Shown: piece by piece, positions 12,442 through 19,333 of the stretch
How the letters are laid out: every line of letters starts with the position of its first letter
Position numbering within the stretch: position 1 is the stretch's first letter
IMG/VR virus record: IMGVR_UViG_3300032116_000645
Location: 1 to 36,402 of that record
Length of the DNA stretch: 36,402 bases
Source: a virus
Reading direction: 5' to 3' (one strand)
Translations under genes and position numbers: made by a program
The notes under the pieces: model-generated
Told to the model about the DNA's origin: nothing
Databases searched by the model: none
What the model saw: only the letters and a program-made list of their open reading frames with translations

Positions 12442-13476
12442 CTATGGCCTCACAAATCCCTGTTGAATCAGGCCAGCATTATCGCAGTTGAAGCACAGTC
12501 CTTCACCTCTTAGATTCAGTTGTCTTGCCCAGATTGCCAAGCTCTGCTGATAGCCATCTAAGAAGGTAGCCATAGCTCGCTCAGTGAACTCTCTGTTGCC
12601 CTGACTGAAGTAGTTAGCTCTTGGGCTGGCTACCTTCTGCCAAAGTATCTGGTAGCACAGAAGATTTGCCCAGGCATCAACCAGAAACTCCCTCTGCTGG
12701 CAGATGAATGAATCAAGTGAGCATACAAGCTGAGCATCTATGTATATTCCTGACTGACTACTATCCTGACTCCACTGACTGCCAAAGCCATAGTCAAGCG
12801 GAGCAGTCACGGGGAAGATGCTCCAGCCATTGCGCCAAAGGTAAGTGAAGCGAGTAGCACATTCAATATCCATCTGATTCCATCCCCAATCAGTGAACAT
12901 TCCTGTGGTGGTTGGCAGAGTTGTGCAATCAACTGCCACCATGATGTTAATCTTGTCAAAGTCGGAATAGAACTCATTATTGATAGGCACATAATTCATG
13001 CCCTCAGTCAGGTCAGCAGTTCCTTGGTCAAGTATCTTGCCATCCTGAGTCTGGAATACATACCAAGGCACTCCGGCAACAGCAGGGCCAGCATTATAGA
13101 TGTAGATTTGCTTTACTCGCAGGGCCAGATACTTGCTGCCTTGGATGCTTACAAATGCTCCCTTCAGGATAGCCTCTTCAGGCACAACCTGAATCTGCTG
13201 CCACTGCTGCACAAATTGCTTGCGAGTCTGGAATAGCACTTGATCTAATTGAGCCTCTGCTGAAGTGAACAGTGCAGCTTGCACATCACGCTTCATCCTG
13301 ACATAGCTCACAGCCTGAGCTGAATCCCACATGCCTACATAAGAGGCCTGCTCAGGAGTGGCAATCTTATCCAGAAGCTCCGAACTCATGCCCGGATAGT
13401 CATTGATGTATAGGCCAGACAGAGGAGCATCCACTGTGCATCCTTTTAGTCCAATGTAGTCTTGCAGGCAATTCAT
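12442..13476 (-). CDS. Hypothetical virion protein (possible head-tail connector)
   Basis: 344 residues from the ATG at 13476. A TTG at 13494 overlapping the upstream stop is an alternative. The start (MNCLQDYIGLKGC) and a Cys-containing end (LCFNCDNAGLIQQGFV) bracket a mixed sequence rich in Gln, Trp and Tyr, with no signal peptide. A helical first part (SYVRMKRDVQAALFTSAEAQL) is followed by beta-like stretches (SKYLALRVKQIYIYNAG) and a final helical region. In transcription order it lies between the lysis genes and the gp10-like gene, separated from the latter only by the rightward cassette. A connector or neck role is possible but not shown. Confidence 0.6.
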   Translation of the reverse strand: MNCLQDYIGLKGCTVDAPLSGLYINDYPGMSSELLDKIATPEQASYVGMWDSAQAVSYVRMKRDVQAALFTSAEAQLDQVLFQTRKQFVQQWQQIQVVPEEAILKGAFVSIQGSKYLALRVKQIYIYNAGPAVAGVPWYVFQTQDGKILDQGTADLTEGMNYVPINNEFYSDFDKINIMVAVDCTTLPTTTGMFTDWGWNQMDIECATRFTYLWRNGWSIFPVTAPLDYGFGSQWSQDSSQSGIYIDAQLVCSLDSFICQQREFLVDAWANLLCYQILWQKVASPRANYFSQGNREFTERAMATFLDGYQQSLAIWARQLNLRGEGLCFNCDNAGLIQQGFVRP

Positions 13477-13490
13477 AGTCACAAAAATAG

Positions 13491-13721
13491 TCAATTATCG
13501 TGACTGCCTATATTAGGGGCAGTGATGCGAAATATCTTGTTAGTCAGGGCAACCCATGCCGATAGCACTTGCCCCAGAATGAACATCAGGACAGAATCTG
13601 ATGGCTCTACTTTCTCAATTTTATAGAGCCAACCGACTCCAACAAGCAAGCCAACAAGCACAACAGAGGTGCAGGTGTAGGCATAGACTTGCATGCGCTT
13701 ACTGAATAAGGCATGGCTCAC
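13491..13721 (-). CDS. Holin-like membrane protein
   Basis: 76 residues from a GTG at 13721 whose last two bases start the upstream gene's stop (GTGA overlap). Two membrane segments are visible: about residues 12-34 (YTCTSVVLVGLLVGVGWLY) and 45-62 (SVLMFILGQVLSAWVAL), with a short charged loop between them and a polar C-terminus. Two to three membrane helices in under 100 residues beside an endolysin and a spanin-like gene fit a holin, the pore former that times lysis. The second helix plus its 'LGQ-x-x-x-A' turn resembles phage 3TM-type holins. A longer reading from 13811 overlaps the upstream gene by 94 bases and is not favoured. No experimental support. Confidence 0.6.
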   Translation of the reverse strand: MSHALFSKRMQVYAYTCTSVVLVGLLVGVGWLYKIEKVEPSDSVLMFILGQVLSAWVALTNKIFRITAPNIGSHDN

Positions 13722-14038
13722 ATGCCCGGGAACAGGCCTTTCAGAAGCCCTCCCACGAATCTGCCCCTGCGTTCCGCCCTTTCCTGCTTGTGATTCTTCG
13801 CCTGGTTGCATGAGTCGATATAGATAACTGACTTTGCAAGCGCATTAATTTGCCTTCTAAGGCTATCAGCTGTGTCTTCATTTCGCAGCAATCGCACGGA
13901 TGAGGCAATAATGTACGCATCATTCTGCCTAATAGTGTTTTCCAACTTCTTATGTTCAACTCTGGCTGTGTAAATGTCTCCGCCAATATAGACAATGAAG
14001 AGGCAGAATAGAATGAAGGTGTCTTTACTTATTTCCAT
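13718..14038 (-). CDS. Membrane-anchored coiled-coil protein, possible inner spanin
   Basis: 106 residues. An N-terminal membrane helix (about residues 8-23, FILFCLFIVYIGGDIY) is followed by a charged periplasm-like helix with Lys/Glu/Arg/Leu (HKKLENTIRQND) and a Gly-rich basic C-terminus (RGRFVGGLLKGLFPGM). This layout, one N-terminal anchor and a long helix in the lysis region, is what i-spanins look like, and Gram-negative hosts need one. A second open frame nested inside (13741-13995) lacks a lipoprotein signal and so is not an o-spanin. The function is therefore tentative. Confidence 0.55.
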   Translation of the reverse strand: MEISKDTFILFCLFIVYIGGDIYTARVEHKKLENTIRQNDAYIIASSVRLLRNEDTADSLRRQINALAKSVIYIDSCNQAKNHKQERAERRGRFVGGLLKGLFPGM

Positions 14039-14328
14039 AACAGCAGCTTTTTTATCTGTAAAAATAATTTAGCATATCCTGTCATAGGCACAAGGTCACC
14101 AATCTCATTATACCACAGCACCTGCTCCTTGTAGCCTCTGTGAATATCCAGAATCATGCGGTAAATGCGATACAATAGTATCAATGACCAACCGTGATGA
14201 TATAGCCATTCTTCTCCGGCATTGTAAAATTGTGGGTCTGGGTTTGCCATTTTAGTTAGTATGATAGCTCCATAAGCAGGAGTATCATAAATAAACTTTA
14301 CCAGCTCCTCCTTTAATTCATGTGTCAT
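14029..14328 (-). CDS. Hypothetical protein in the lysis region
   Basis: 99 residues from the ATG at 14328, which lies two bases after the endolysin stop. A longer start at 14379 would overlap the endolysin end by 49 bases. Aromatic and hydrophobic residues are frequent (HHGWSLILLYRIYRMILDIHRGY), but no clean membrane helix of 20 residues is visible, and the end is basic (LQIKKLLLWK). It might attach to the membrane peripherally. It lies between the endolysin and the spanin-like gene, so a lysis role is plausible on context alone. Confidence 0.6.
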   Translation of the reverse strand: MTHELKEELVKFIYDTPAYGAIILTKMANPDPQFYNAGEEWLYHHGWSLILLYRIYRMILDIHRGYKEQVLWYNEIGDLVPMTGYAKLFLQIKKLLLWK

Positions 14329-14330
14329 TG

Positions 14331-14696
14331 TTAGTATGTCCAGATCACCTGGGCAGGCTTTGTTGGGTCGCAATCGCAATGAATAAATGAGCTTGCAATC
14401 CCAATGCGAGTAAATCCTGCCTTTAGCAGGGCATTCACAATAGTAAACTTAGTTGTGCCGGAGTTAGCAGCTATATCTGCTGCCCATCCTTGAACATGAC
14501 TGCTATCTGCCACTCCTCCCACCTTTAGATTGTGAGCAGCAGTGCGGAAGCCTGAATTAATCTTAAATGGTATTCCAGCAATGGCTCTGGCATTGTCAAT
14601 CCTTTGCAGAAATTGTGGCTGCATCTTAGCCCCTGAACCAGGAGCATCAGGAGAGTCAAACTCTGCAATCTTGAAGTGCTTGAGTGGCTGAGTCAT
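14331..14696 (-). CDS. Peptidase M15-type endolysin (D-Ala-D-Ala carboxypeptidase fold)
   Basis: 121 residues. It has the zinc-peptidase pattern of the M15 family as used by phage lysins: SGFRTAAHNLKVGG (about 48-61), SSHVQGWAADI with His67 and Asp74 as metal ligands, and FIHCDCD with His106 as the third ligand. These enzymes cut the peptide bridges of peptidoglycan. There is no signal peptide or binding domain, so a holin is needed for release; a holin-like gene lies 0.6 kb downstream. The compact single-domain form with a short N-terminal strand (KHFKIAEFDSP) is usual for Gram-negative phages. Confidence 0.87.
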   Translation of the reverse strand: MTQPLKHFKIAEFDSPDAPGSGAKMQPQFLQRIDNARAIAGIPFKINSGFRTAAHNLKVGGVADSSHVQGWAADIAANSGTTKFTIVNALLKAGFTRIGIASSFIHCDCDPTKPAQVIWTY

Positions 14697-14705
14697 GAAG
14701 TAAAA

Positions 14706-14939
14706 TTACTTAATACGAGTGAATTTTTTAGCTGCACTTTTTACGGACTTTTTGCCAACGCATCCCCATGCCTTTCGGCTCAAATCATTTGCACAAGGAG
14801 GATTCTTACACTTCTTTATGCCAGATGAACGAGCGCAATAGTTGTCTCCCTTGGCTGTGCCAGGTGCAATGGAGTAGCCCTTTGCCCCGAACTTTACGGT
14901 CTTGCCATTGACCTTTGTCTTAAACTTCTTGTCAGCCAT
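14706..14939 (-). CDS. Small basic Cys-rich phage protein (possible DUF5872-like)
   Basis: 77 residues, strongly basic (Lys about 25%). Four cysteines occur in the pattern NYCARSSGIKKCKNPPCAND and KAWGCVG. The GDNYCARSSGI segment and the Pro-rich turn are recalled from small proteins of phages and some giant viruses annotated DUF5872-like; I have not verified this. The cysteines could bind zinc or form disulfides. Its position beside the endolysin and among virion genes would allow packaging with DNA or a virion role. The function is unknown. Confidence 0.65.
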   Translation of the reverse strand: MADKKFKTKVNGKTVKFGAKGYSIAPGTAKGDNYCARSSGIKKCKNPPCANDLSRKAWGCVGKKSVKSAAKKFTRIK

Positions 14940-14968
14940 TTTACAAATAGTTAGGTATTCACTTTACA

Positions 14969-15091
14969 TTATCTGCCCTGACCTTTGTAGGCCTTCTGTC
15001 TTGCCGCCTTTGGCTTTCTGGACTTACTATGCTTGCCTTCTCTTCGCTTACCAAAGCTGACTTTAGATTGTGACTCTTTCGCCTTTTTCAT
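14969..15091 (-). CDS. 40-residue very basic phage protein
   Basis: 40 residues, of which about 16 are Lys or Arg. It reads SKVSFGKRREGKHSKSR and ends AYKGQGR. The same type of tiny 'S-F-G-K-R-x-x-G-x-x-S-K-S' protein is common in phages of this group, usually beside other small basic proteins, as here. It probably binds nucleic acid. It lies 29 bases upstream of the 14706 gene on the same strand and starts 51 bases from the divergent nuclease-like gene at 15142. Confidence 0.6.
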   Translation of the reverse strand: MKKAKESQSKVSFGKRREGKHSKSRKPKAARQKAYKGQGR

Positions 15092-15116
15092 AGTGTAAAT
15101 ATCAATTATTTAAGCC

Positions 15117-15124
15117 TAATTTTG
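15117..15124 (+). promoter_or_regulatory. -7 promoter box for the lone rightward gene
   Basis: TAATTTTG matches TAnnTTTG and lies 17 bases before the TTG start at 15142. No clear TTTG is found 19 bases upstream, so only the -7 element is supported. Confidence 0.4.
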
Positions 15125-15141
15125 TTAATCCTATATGCGAG

Positions 15142-15642
15142 TTGAAGATAACATTTACACCCAGAGAAATGGAGCTGCTCCATGTGCTTGCCAAGGGCAG
15201 GCACTTCCTGAAGGATCAGGCTAATCCTAATCGCCCACAGAGGCAGTGGGGCAATGACCGAGAGACAATTGACCTCCTCGGTGTCATGGGTGAATACGCA
15301 GTCAGTAAGGCTCTAAAAATTCCAATGGATATGTCTTGCGGTCTGGAAGGTGATGGAGGCACTGACCTGATGATGGATGACTATAATATCCAGGTCAAGA
15401 CAACCAAGTATAAGACAGGAAGGTTAGTATTCAATATGAATGACAAGTTGGACGCTCACATCTACATCCTATGCTTTGCCCCAGAAGGAGGAGCAGATGT
15501 TATCCTTCAGGGGTACATCAGAAGGCAAAGCATGGATGAAGTCATGACTACGCAGAACTTAGGCTATGGCCTTCGCAAGGTCATTGAGCAAAAGCACCTA
15601 AAGCCTATCTCCCTACTTCTCGCATATAGGGAAGGAAAGTAG
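15142..15642 (+). CDS. PD-(D/E)XK nuclease-like protein
   Basis: 166 residues when read from a TTG at 15142; the first ATG (15169) gives a shorter form starting MELLHVLAKG. The core resembles PD-(D/E)XK nucleases: a helix with Glu (LLGVMGEYAVSKAL), then the active-site strands GDGGTDLMMDDYNIQVKTT, where GGTD supplies the Asp and QVKT takes the place of the E-x-K pair. The later half is beta-rich. A homing, repair or host-DNA degrading activity is possible but not shown. It is the only rightward gene between 12.4 kb and the right end, with a -7 promoter box of its own. It lies between two leftward virion genes, which suggests a late-arriving insert or 'moron'. The start codon is uncertain. Confidence 0.62.
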   Translation: MKITFTPREMELLHVLAKGRHFLKDQANPNRPQRQWGNDRETIDLLGVMGEYAVSKALKIPMDMSCGLEGDGGTDLMMDDYNIQVKTTKYKTGRLVFNMNDKLDAHIYILCFAPEGGADVILQGYIRRQSMDEVMTTQNLGYGLRKVIEQKHLKPISLLLAYREGK

Positions 15643-15687
15643 GGTGAAAAAGGTAGGGTGAAAGCGTGACAAATTGGAACGGGTTGC

Positions 15688-15755
15688 AACTTAGTCGGTA
15701 CTAAGTCTGGACTAAGTTGGCGTCAAGTTGTAGCCACCTGGGGACAAATTGTCCC
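15688..15755. repeat. Cluster of short inverted repeats and a palindrome at a convergent junction
   Basis: ACTTAGT (15689-15695) and ACTAAGT (15700-15706) form an inverted repeat, and a further ACTAAGTT follows at 15711-15718, so the left arm can pair with either. The palindrome GGGACAAATTGTCCC lies at 15741-15755, directly before the stop of the leftward gene at 15758. Two copies of GTAGGGTGAAA occur just upstream (15639-15649 and 15653-15663). The region could hold operators or a non-standard bidirectional terminator. Confidence 0.6.
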
Positions 15756-15757
15756 TA

Positions 15758-16624
15758 TCACCTCAGCCCTGCTCTGTCCTTCTCCTTTGCAGCTTCATAC
15801 TGCTCTTTACTTACAGGCCATAGCTGATGCCGGCAATTGTAACCTCCACGATAGATAAATATTGTGCTGCTGTTTGTGCCAGCCATGCGCCCCTGCCAGC
15901 CCTTGAGATTGGGCCATGCCTTCACTTCATCAGTAGTGAAGTATCTGCCTGCTCTGCTTACACAGAAAGGCCTTGAGTCAGCAATCAGTGTGCCTTGGTA
16001 GTAATAATGGTCAACATCAAGATCAGCAGCAATTGTCTGAATGTACTCACTATTAAAGGTCATCACAGCATCATTGGTAGTTTGCTTGATGTATCTGTTG
16101 AGAAATGGCGCATCCTGTGGACTGCCTTCAATAAACTTTCTGAGTGTCTTATTTAGTTCAGACCTTGAACCTATGCCAGCAATGTTATCCTTCAGAACTT
16201 CCTGAATGGCTGTGCCAAAGTTCTCTCTGATGCCTGCACCGAGCAGAGCATCCTTAGTAGTGGCTATGTTGGCCTCCAGGATGGCCTTGTAAAGTTCCTT
16301 CTTAGGCTTGAAATCACCTATGGCAATGGTAATGTACTCATTGCTCAGTTCAGCCAGCATCTCAAAGCCCTTAATTACCTCAGCCACTTGCAGCTGGTAT
16401 GGCGCATTGGTGACAATGGTATTGGCAATGTCCTTCTTGAGCTTAATCAGTTCTTTAAGTGACTTAGCCCTATCCTTTGGGTCAAGTGACAAGTCAGAGG
16501 CCAAGTCAATCACCTGGTCTGATAGCTTGGCAAAAACTCTGGGCAGAGCCTCATCCATCCGGCTTTCAATTGCCAGCTGAAGTTCCTGAATTTGCTTGAT
16601 TAGTTGCTCAGGAGTTTTAGCCAT
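15758..16624 (-). CDS. MuF-type head morphogenesis protein
   Basis: 288 residues. The C-terminal third shows the MuF signature: YYYQGTLIADSRPFCVSRAG, then YFTTDEVKAWPNLKGWQGRMAG and IFIYRGGYNCRHQLWPVS, including the conserved Cys, Arg-x-Gly and C-R-H residues. Most of the N-terminal two thirds is helical (about residues 1-190). MuF proteins are minor head components that bind the portal and may be injected with DNA. It lies one base after the portal gene stop, the typical portal-MuF order. Confidence 0.87.
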   Translation of the reverse strand: MAKTPEQLIKQIQELQLAIESRMDEALPRVFAKLSDQVIDLASDLSLDPKDRAKSLKELIKLKKDIANTIVTNAPYQLQVAEVIKGFEMLAELSNEYITIAIGDFKPKKELYKAILEANIATTKDALLGAGIRENFGTAIQEVLKDNIAGIGSRSELNKTLRKFIEGSPQDAPFLNRYIKQTTNDAVMTFNSEYIQTIAADLDVDHYYYQGTLIADSRPFCVSRAGRYFTTDEVKAWPNLKGWQGRMAGTNSSTIFIYRGGYNCRHQLWPVSKEQYEAAKEKDRAGLR

Positions 16625-16625
16625 A

Positions 16626-18431
16626 TCATAGGCCTTCTGGCATTATTGGCACAAGTCCGGCATTGATTTGAGCCTGCTTCTCAGCGGCCAGAGCATAGAC
16701 CTCTGCCCTCTGAATAGCGAATGGTTTATCATACCATGTGGCATCCTCCTCCACTTTTTGAGTGATAAAGGCTGCGAGATTACCACTTAGGATGTAATCC
16801 AGCTGAGAGCAGCCATTGCTTGCCAGCAGCACTGTCTTTTCATCTGTGGTCTTGAATGGCAATGGATCAAGGCTACTCAGGAGCTTTAGATATGTCTTCT
16901 GGATGCTATTCTCGCCATATAACTTTTCCACATAGTCCATCTCAATGCCGGCAGTAATCAATGGATTGAACTTGCTATCTACTGCCTTCTTGAGCTGCTC
17001 CGCTACCATGTCGGCAGTCATTACATCATAATCAGTAGGCACAGTGATTTGCGGAAGTGCTGCCTGAATCTTGTCACTATCCATCAGACTGCTGGCAAAG
17101 AGGCTATTGTACCTCTGAAGCATGATGTAGAAGCAGACTTTGCGATAAACCTGAGCCAGGTGAACAGTCACAGAGAAGCAGAAGGTGTTTAGCTCTTTTC
17201 TGTCATACTCCTTTGCTATCCCTGACTGAGCAGCAGGAATTTGCCCAAGCAATTCTAAGCCTATTGCCTTAAATCCTTGAAACTCTTTCTGAAGGATGTC
17301 CTCCTGGAATAGCTTTACGGTTTCCACAGGCCTCTCAATGTAGCCTGCCGGAGGCACAGGAGGCACAAGCGGAGTCGGGTTGACAGCACTTACTCTGTCA
17401 ATATTGATTTCCATCAGGCCAAATGGTGAGCTTGATGCCCTACCTGAGCCTGAGCAGTCATTACAACTGACTTTCTCCTCCTTCCTGTTTACTCTTATGC
17501 CTGTGCCATTACAGGTCTTACAAGGAGACATCTTCAATGCCCACTTCTGAGGCAGTGCATGCATTGCCCAAAGTATGTTCAAATCATCAGTCCTGAATAG
17601 CACTTCATTCCATGAGGGCAGACAAGGAGCAAGGACTGAATCATAAACCAGCTTGCCATCTTCTTCCTCATAAATGATGTTGCCTACTTTACACGCAGGC
17701 AGATAGCCAAACTGATATGGCAGAATGAATACCTGGAATGGCTGGTCATAGGTGTACTGATTAACCTGCCTGAAGAGCATCAAGCCTTCTGTGGTTATGC
17801 AGAGGAACTGATCCCACTTCTTGCGATTAATATCAACATAATCATCAACCTTAGTAATCACAAAGTCCTCTTCTTCCCAGATTAAATCCTCGCTCTCAAT
17901 AATCTGAGGGTAAGGCTTTGCCCAATCAAGAGTAGTAGTGCCGGATGGGTCTTCGATAAAGTCCTCATAATCTGGAAGCGTTACCACTACGGCATTTGCA
18001 TCCATCAAATAGGTTTTTAGGAAGACATTAAAGAGCCATTTTTCAAGGCTTCCTGTCTTTGGAAGTTCCTCCTCTACATAGTGCTTTAAGGTGTTGTTTT
18101 GTAAACCTATGCGCTCTGCTATTCCTGTCTTCTGAAAGTCAGATTCAAAGGTAATCTTGAAGTCATCAGCCTGCTGAATCTTTTGCAGGAAAGTGTAAAC
18201 TCTCCCTGTGGCAGTGGTAGTTGGAGCTTGCCATCTGCGCTTTCTGTACTCCTTCATCCATGGCTCTTCGCTCGGATGTTGAGCATTCAAGAGCTTCTCG
18301 GGGTACTCATTTTCGAAGTGGTACTCCAATTCTTCAGCTTTTTCACGAGCCTCTTCAATGTAGTCGTGCCTGCCTTCCCGAATCTTACGGTCAAGCAACT
18401 TCGATAGTAGTACCCCGATTAACTCTTCCAT
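16626..18431 (-). CDS. Portal protein with an inserted CxxCxGxG pair
   Basis: 601 residues. It is assigned as the portal by length, by position directly before the MuF gene, and by its acidic, helix-rich N-terminal region (IEEAREKAEELEYHFEN) followed by a mixed core and a late helical stem region with LQEDILQKEFQGFKAIG-type spacing. An unusual feature is two motifs, CKTCNGTG (304-311) and CNDCSGSG (323-330), separated by a basic linker. This is the CxxCxGxG pattern of DnaJ-type zinc fingers and should bind one zinc. A Pro-rich linker (about 350-362) follows. The portal forms the 12-fold ring at the head vertex through which DNA moves. The zinc-finger insert is uncommon in described portals. 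Confidence 0.75.
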   Translation of the reverse strand: MEELIGVLLSKLLDRKIREGRHDYIEEAREKAEELEYHFENEYPEKLLNAQHPSEEPWMKEYRKRRWQAPTTTATGRVYTFLQKIQQADDFKITFESDFQKTGIAERIGLQNNTLKHYVEEELPKTGSLEKWLFNVFLKTYLMDANAVVVTLPDYEDFIEDPSGTTTLDWAKPYPQIIESEDLIWEEEDFVITKVDDYVDINRKKWDQFLCITTEGLMLFRQVNQYTYDQPFQVFILPYQFGYLPACKVGNIIYEEEDGKLVYDSVLAPCLPSWNEVLFRTDDLNILWAMHALPQKWALKMSPCKTCNGTGIRVNRKEEKVSCNDCSGSGRASSSPFGLMEINIDRVSAVNPTPLVPPVPPAGYIERPVETVKLFQEDILQKEFQGFKAIGLELLGQIPAAQSGIAKEYDRKELNTFCFSVTVHLAQVYRKVCFYIMLQRYNSLFASSLMDSDKIQAALPQITVPTDYDVMTADMVAEQLKKAVDSKFNPLITAGIEMDYVEKLYGENSIQKTYLKLLSSLDPLPFKTTDEKTVLLASNGCSQLDYILSGNLAAFITQKVEEDATWYDKPFAIQRAEVYALAAEKQAQINAGLVPIMPEGL

Positions 18432-18445
18432 GTTTACTTACTTAA

Positions 18446-19327
18446 TTAGTCGCAAGCTACGGTAATTGTTACTTCCTGCTGACCGAATACACAGCCATAT
18501 TCATTGGTAACTGTTACCATAAATGTGTAAGTACCATCCACAATTGGATTCCAAGTGACTTCACCTGTTGCTGGGTCAATTGCGAACTCAATGTCCACAA
18601 GGTCATCACTTCCGCTTACTGCTTCAGCAGACCAGACAAGAGCAGGCGCACCTGAGATAGCACCAATGTTCAGCACTGCCTCAAAGGTTGCAGTCTGGCC
18701 CTCTCCGCAAGCAGAGTTCCAATTGAATCCAGAATAAGAACCCCCGGTAGCAACTGAGATGATGTAGTAGAGACCCTCAAGGAATGTATCAGTATCAAAC
18801 TCGTAAGGCAGAGGATTGACCTTACTCACCCAGTTTACAGTTACCTCAGCCATCTGGTAAGTGTTAAGGTCAGCAGTGATGATTGGGTCACCGATAACTG
18901 TCACATAATAGCCAGAGGCATCCCAGATGCGACCAGGAGTGAAGTAGTAAAAGTCAAAGTTCTGAGCAGTTGCAAGGATGTCATTGTAAAACTGAACATT
19001 GTTCTGAACTACACCTTGCTGATCTTGATAAGTAAGAGTGTGAGTCTTGGCAAGAGCCTTAGTGTTCTGCATACCACGGCCAGCAACAGTGGCTGTCTCA
19101 GGCCTTGGCTTTTCGCCTGATGTGTTAAACACAAGGTAAGCCTCGCCATTCAGATAGCGGTCATACAGAGCAGCAATCCAGAGGTCAGCAGTTGATTTCT
19201 CCTGCGCACTTAGTGCAGCAGATTTGCGAACATAAGCCACAGCGACAATCTTATTCTGAAAGTCTGGGTCGCAAAGAAAATTCTGATAGCACCCTACATC
19301 GGGGCATGTTAGTGAGAAAATAGACAT
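18446..19327 (-). CDS. Possible major tail (tube) protein with C-terminal Ig-like domain
   Basis: 293 residues. The N-terminal 200 residues are beta/mixed, beginning MSIFSLTCPDVGCYQNFLC with several cysteines, and contain a helical stretch (SAQEKSTADLWIAALYDRYL). The last 85 residues look like an immunoglobulin/cadherin-type fold: ATFEAVLNIGAISG, ALVWSAEAVSG, then IDPATGEVTWNPIVDGTYTFMVTV and a final strand VTITV. The pattern 'D-P-A-T-G-E-V-T-W-x-P' followed by 'Y-T-F-x-V-x-V' is typical of phage Ig-like domains that decorate the capsid or tail. It is adjacent to the portal gene (14 bases). The tube assignment is a proposal based on place and domain layout only. Confidence 0.5.
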   Translation of the reverse strand: MSIFSLTCPDVGCYQNFLCDPDFQNKIVAVAYVRKSAALSAQEKSTADLWIAALYDRYLNGEAYLVFNTSGEKPRPETATVAGRGMQNTKALAKTHTLTYQDQQGVVQNNVQFYNDILATAQNFDFYYFTPGRIWDASGYYVTVIGDPIITADLNTYQMAEVTVNWVSKVNPLPYEFDTDTFLEGLYYIISVATGGSYSGFNWNSACGEGQTATFEAVLNIGAISGAPALVWSAEAVSGSDDLVDIEFAIDPATGEVTWNPIVDGTYTFMVTVTNEYGCVFGQQEVTITVACD

Positions 19328-19333
19328 TGTTTA

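Noticed and set aside
13741-13995. Nested frame inside the spanin-like gene as an embedded o-spanin
   Set aside because: It has no lipoprotein signal or hydrophobic N-terminus, so the Rz/Rz1 type arrangement is not supported.
15135-15141. ATG at 15135 as the start of the nuclease-like gene
   Set aside because: It is in a different reading frame that closes early; the nuclease-like frame starts at the TTG at 15142 or the ATG at 15169.
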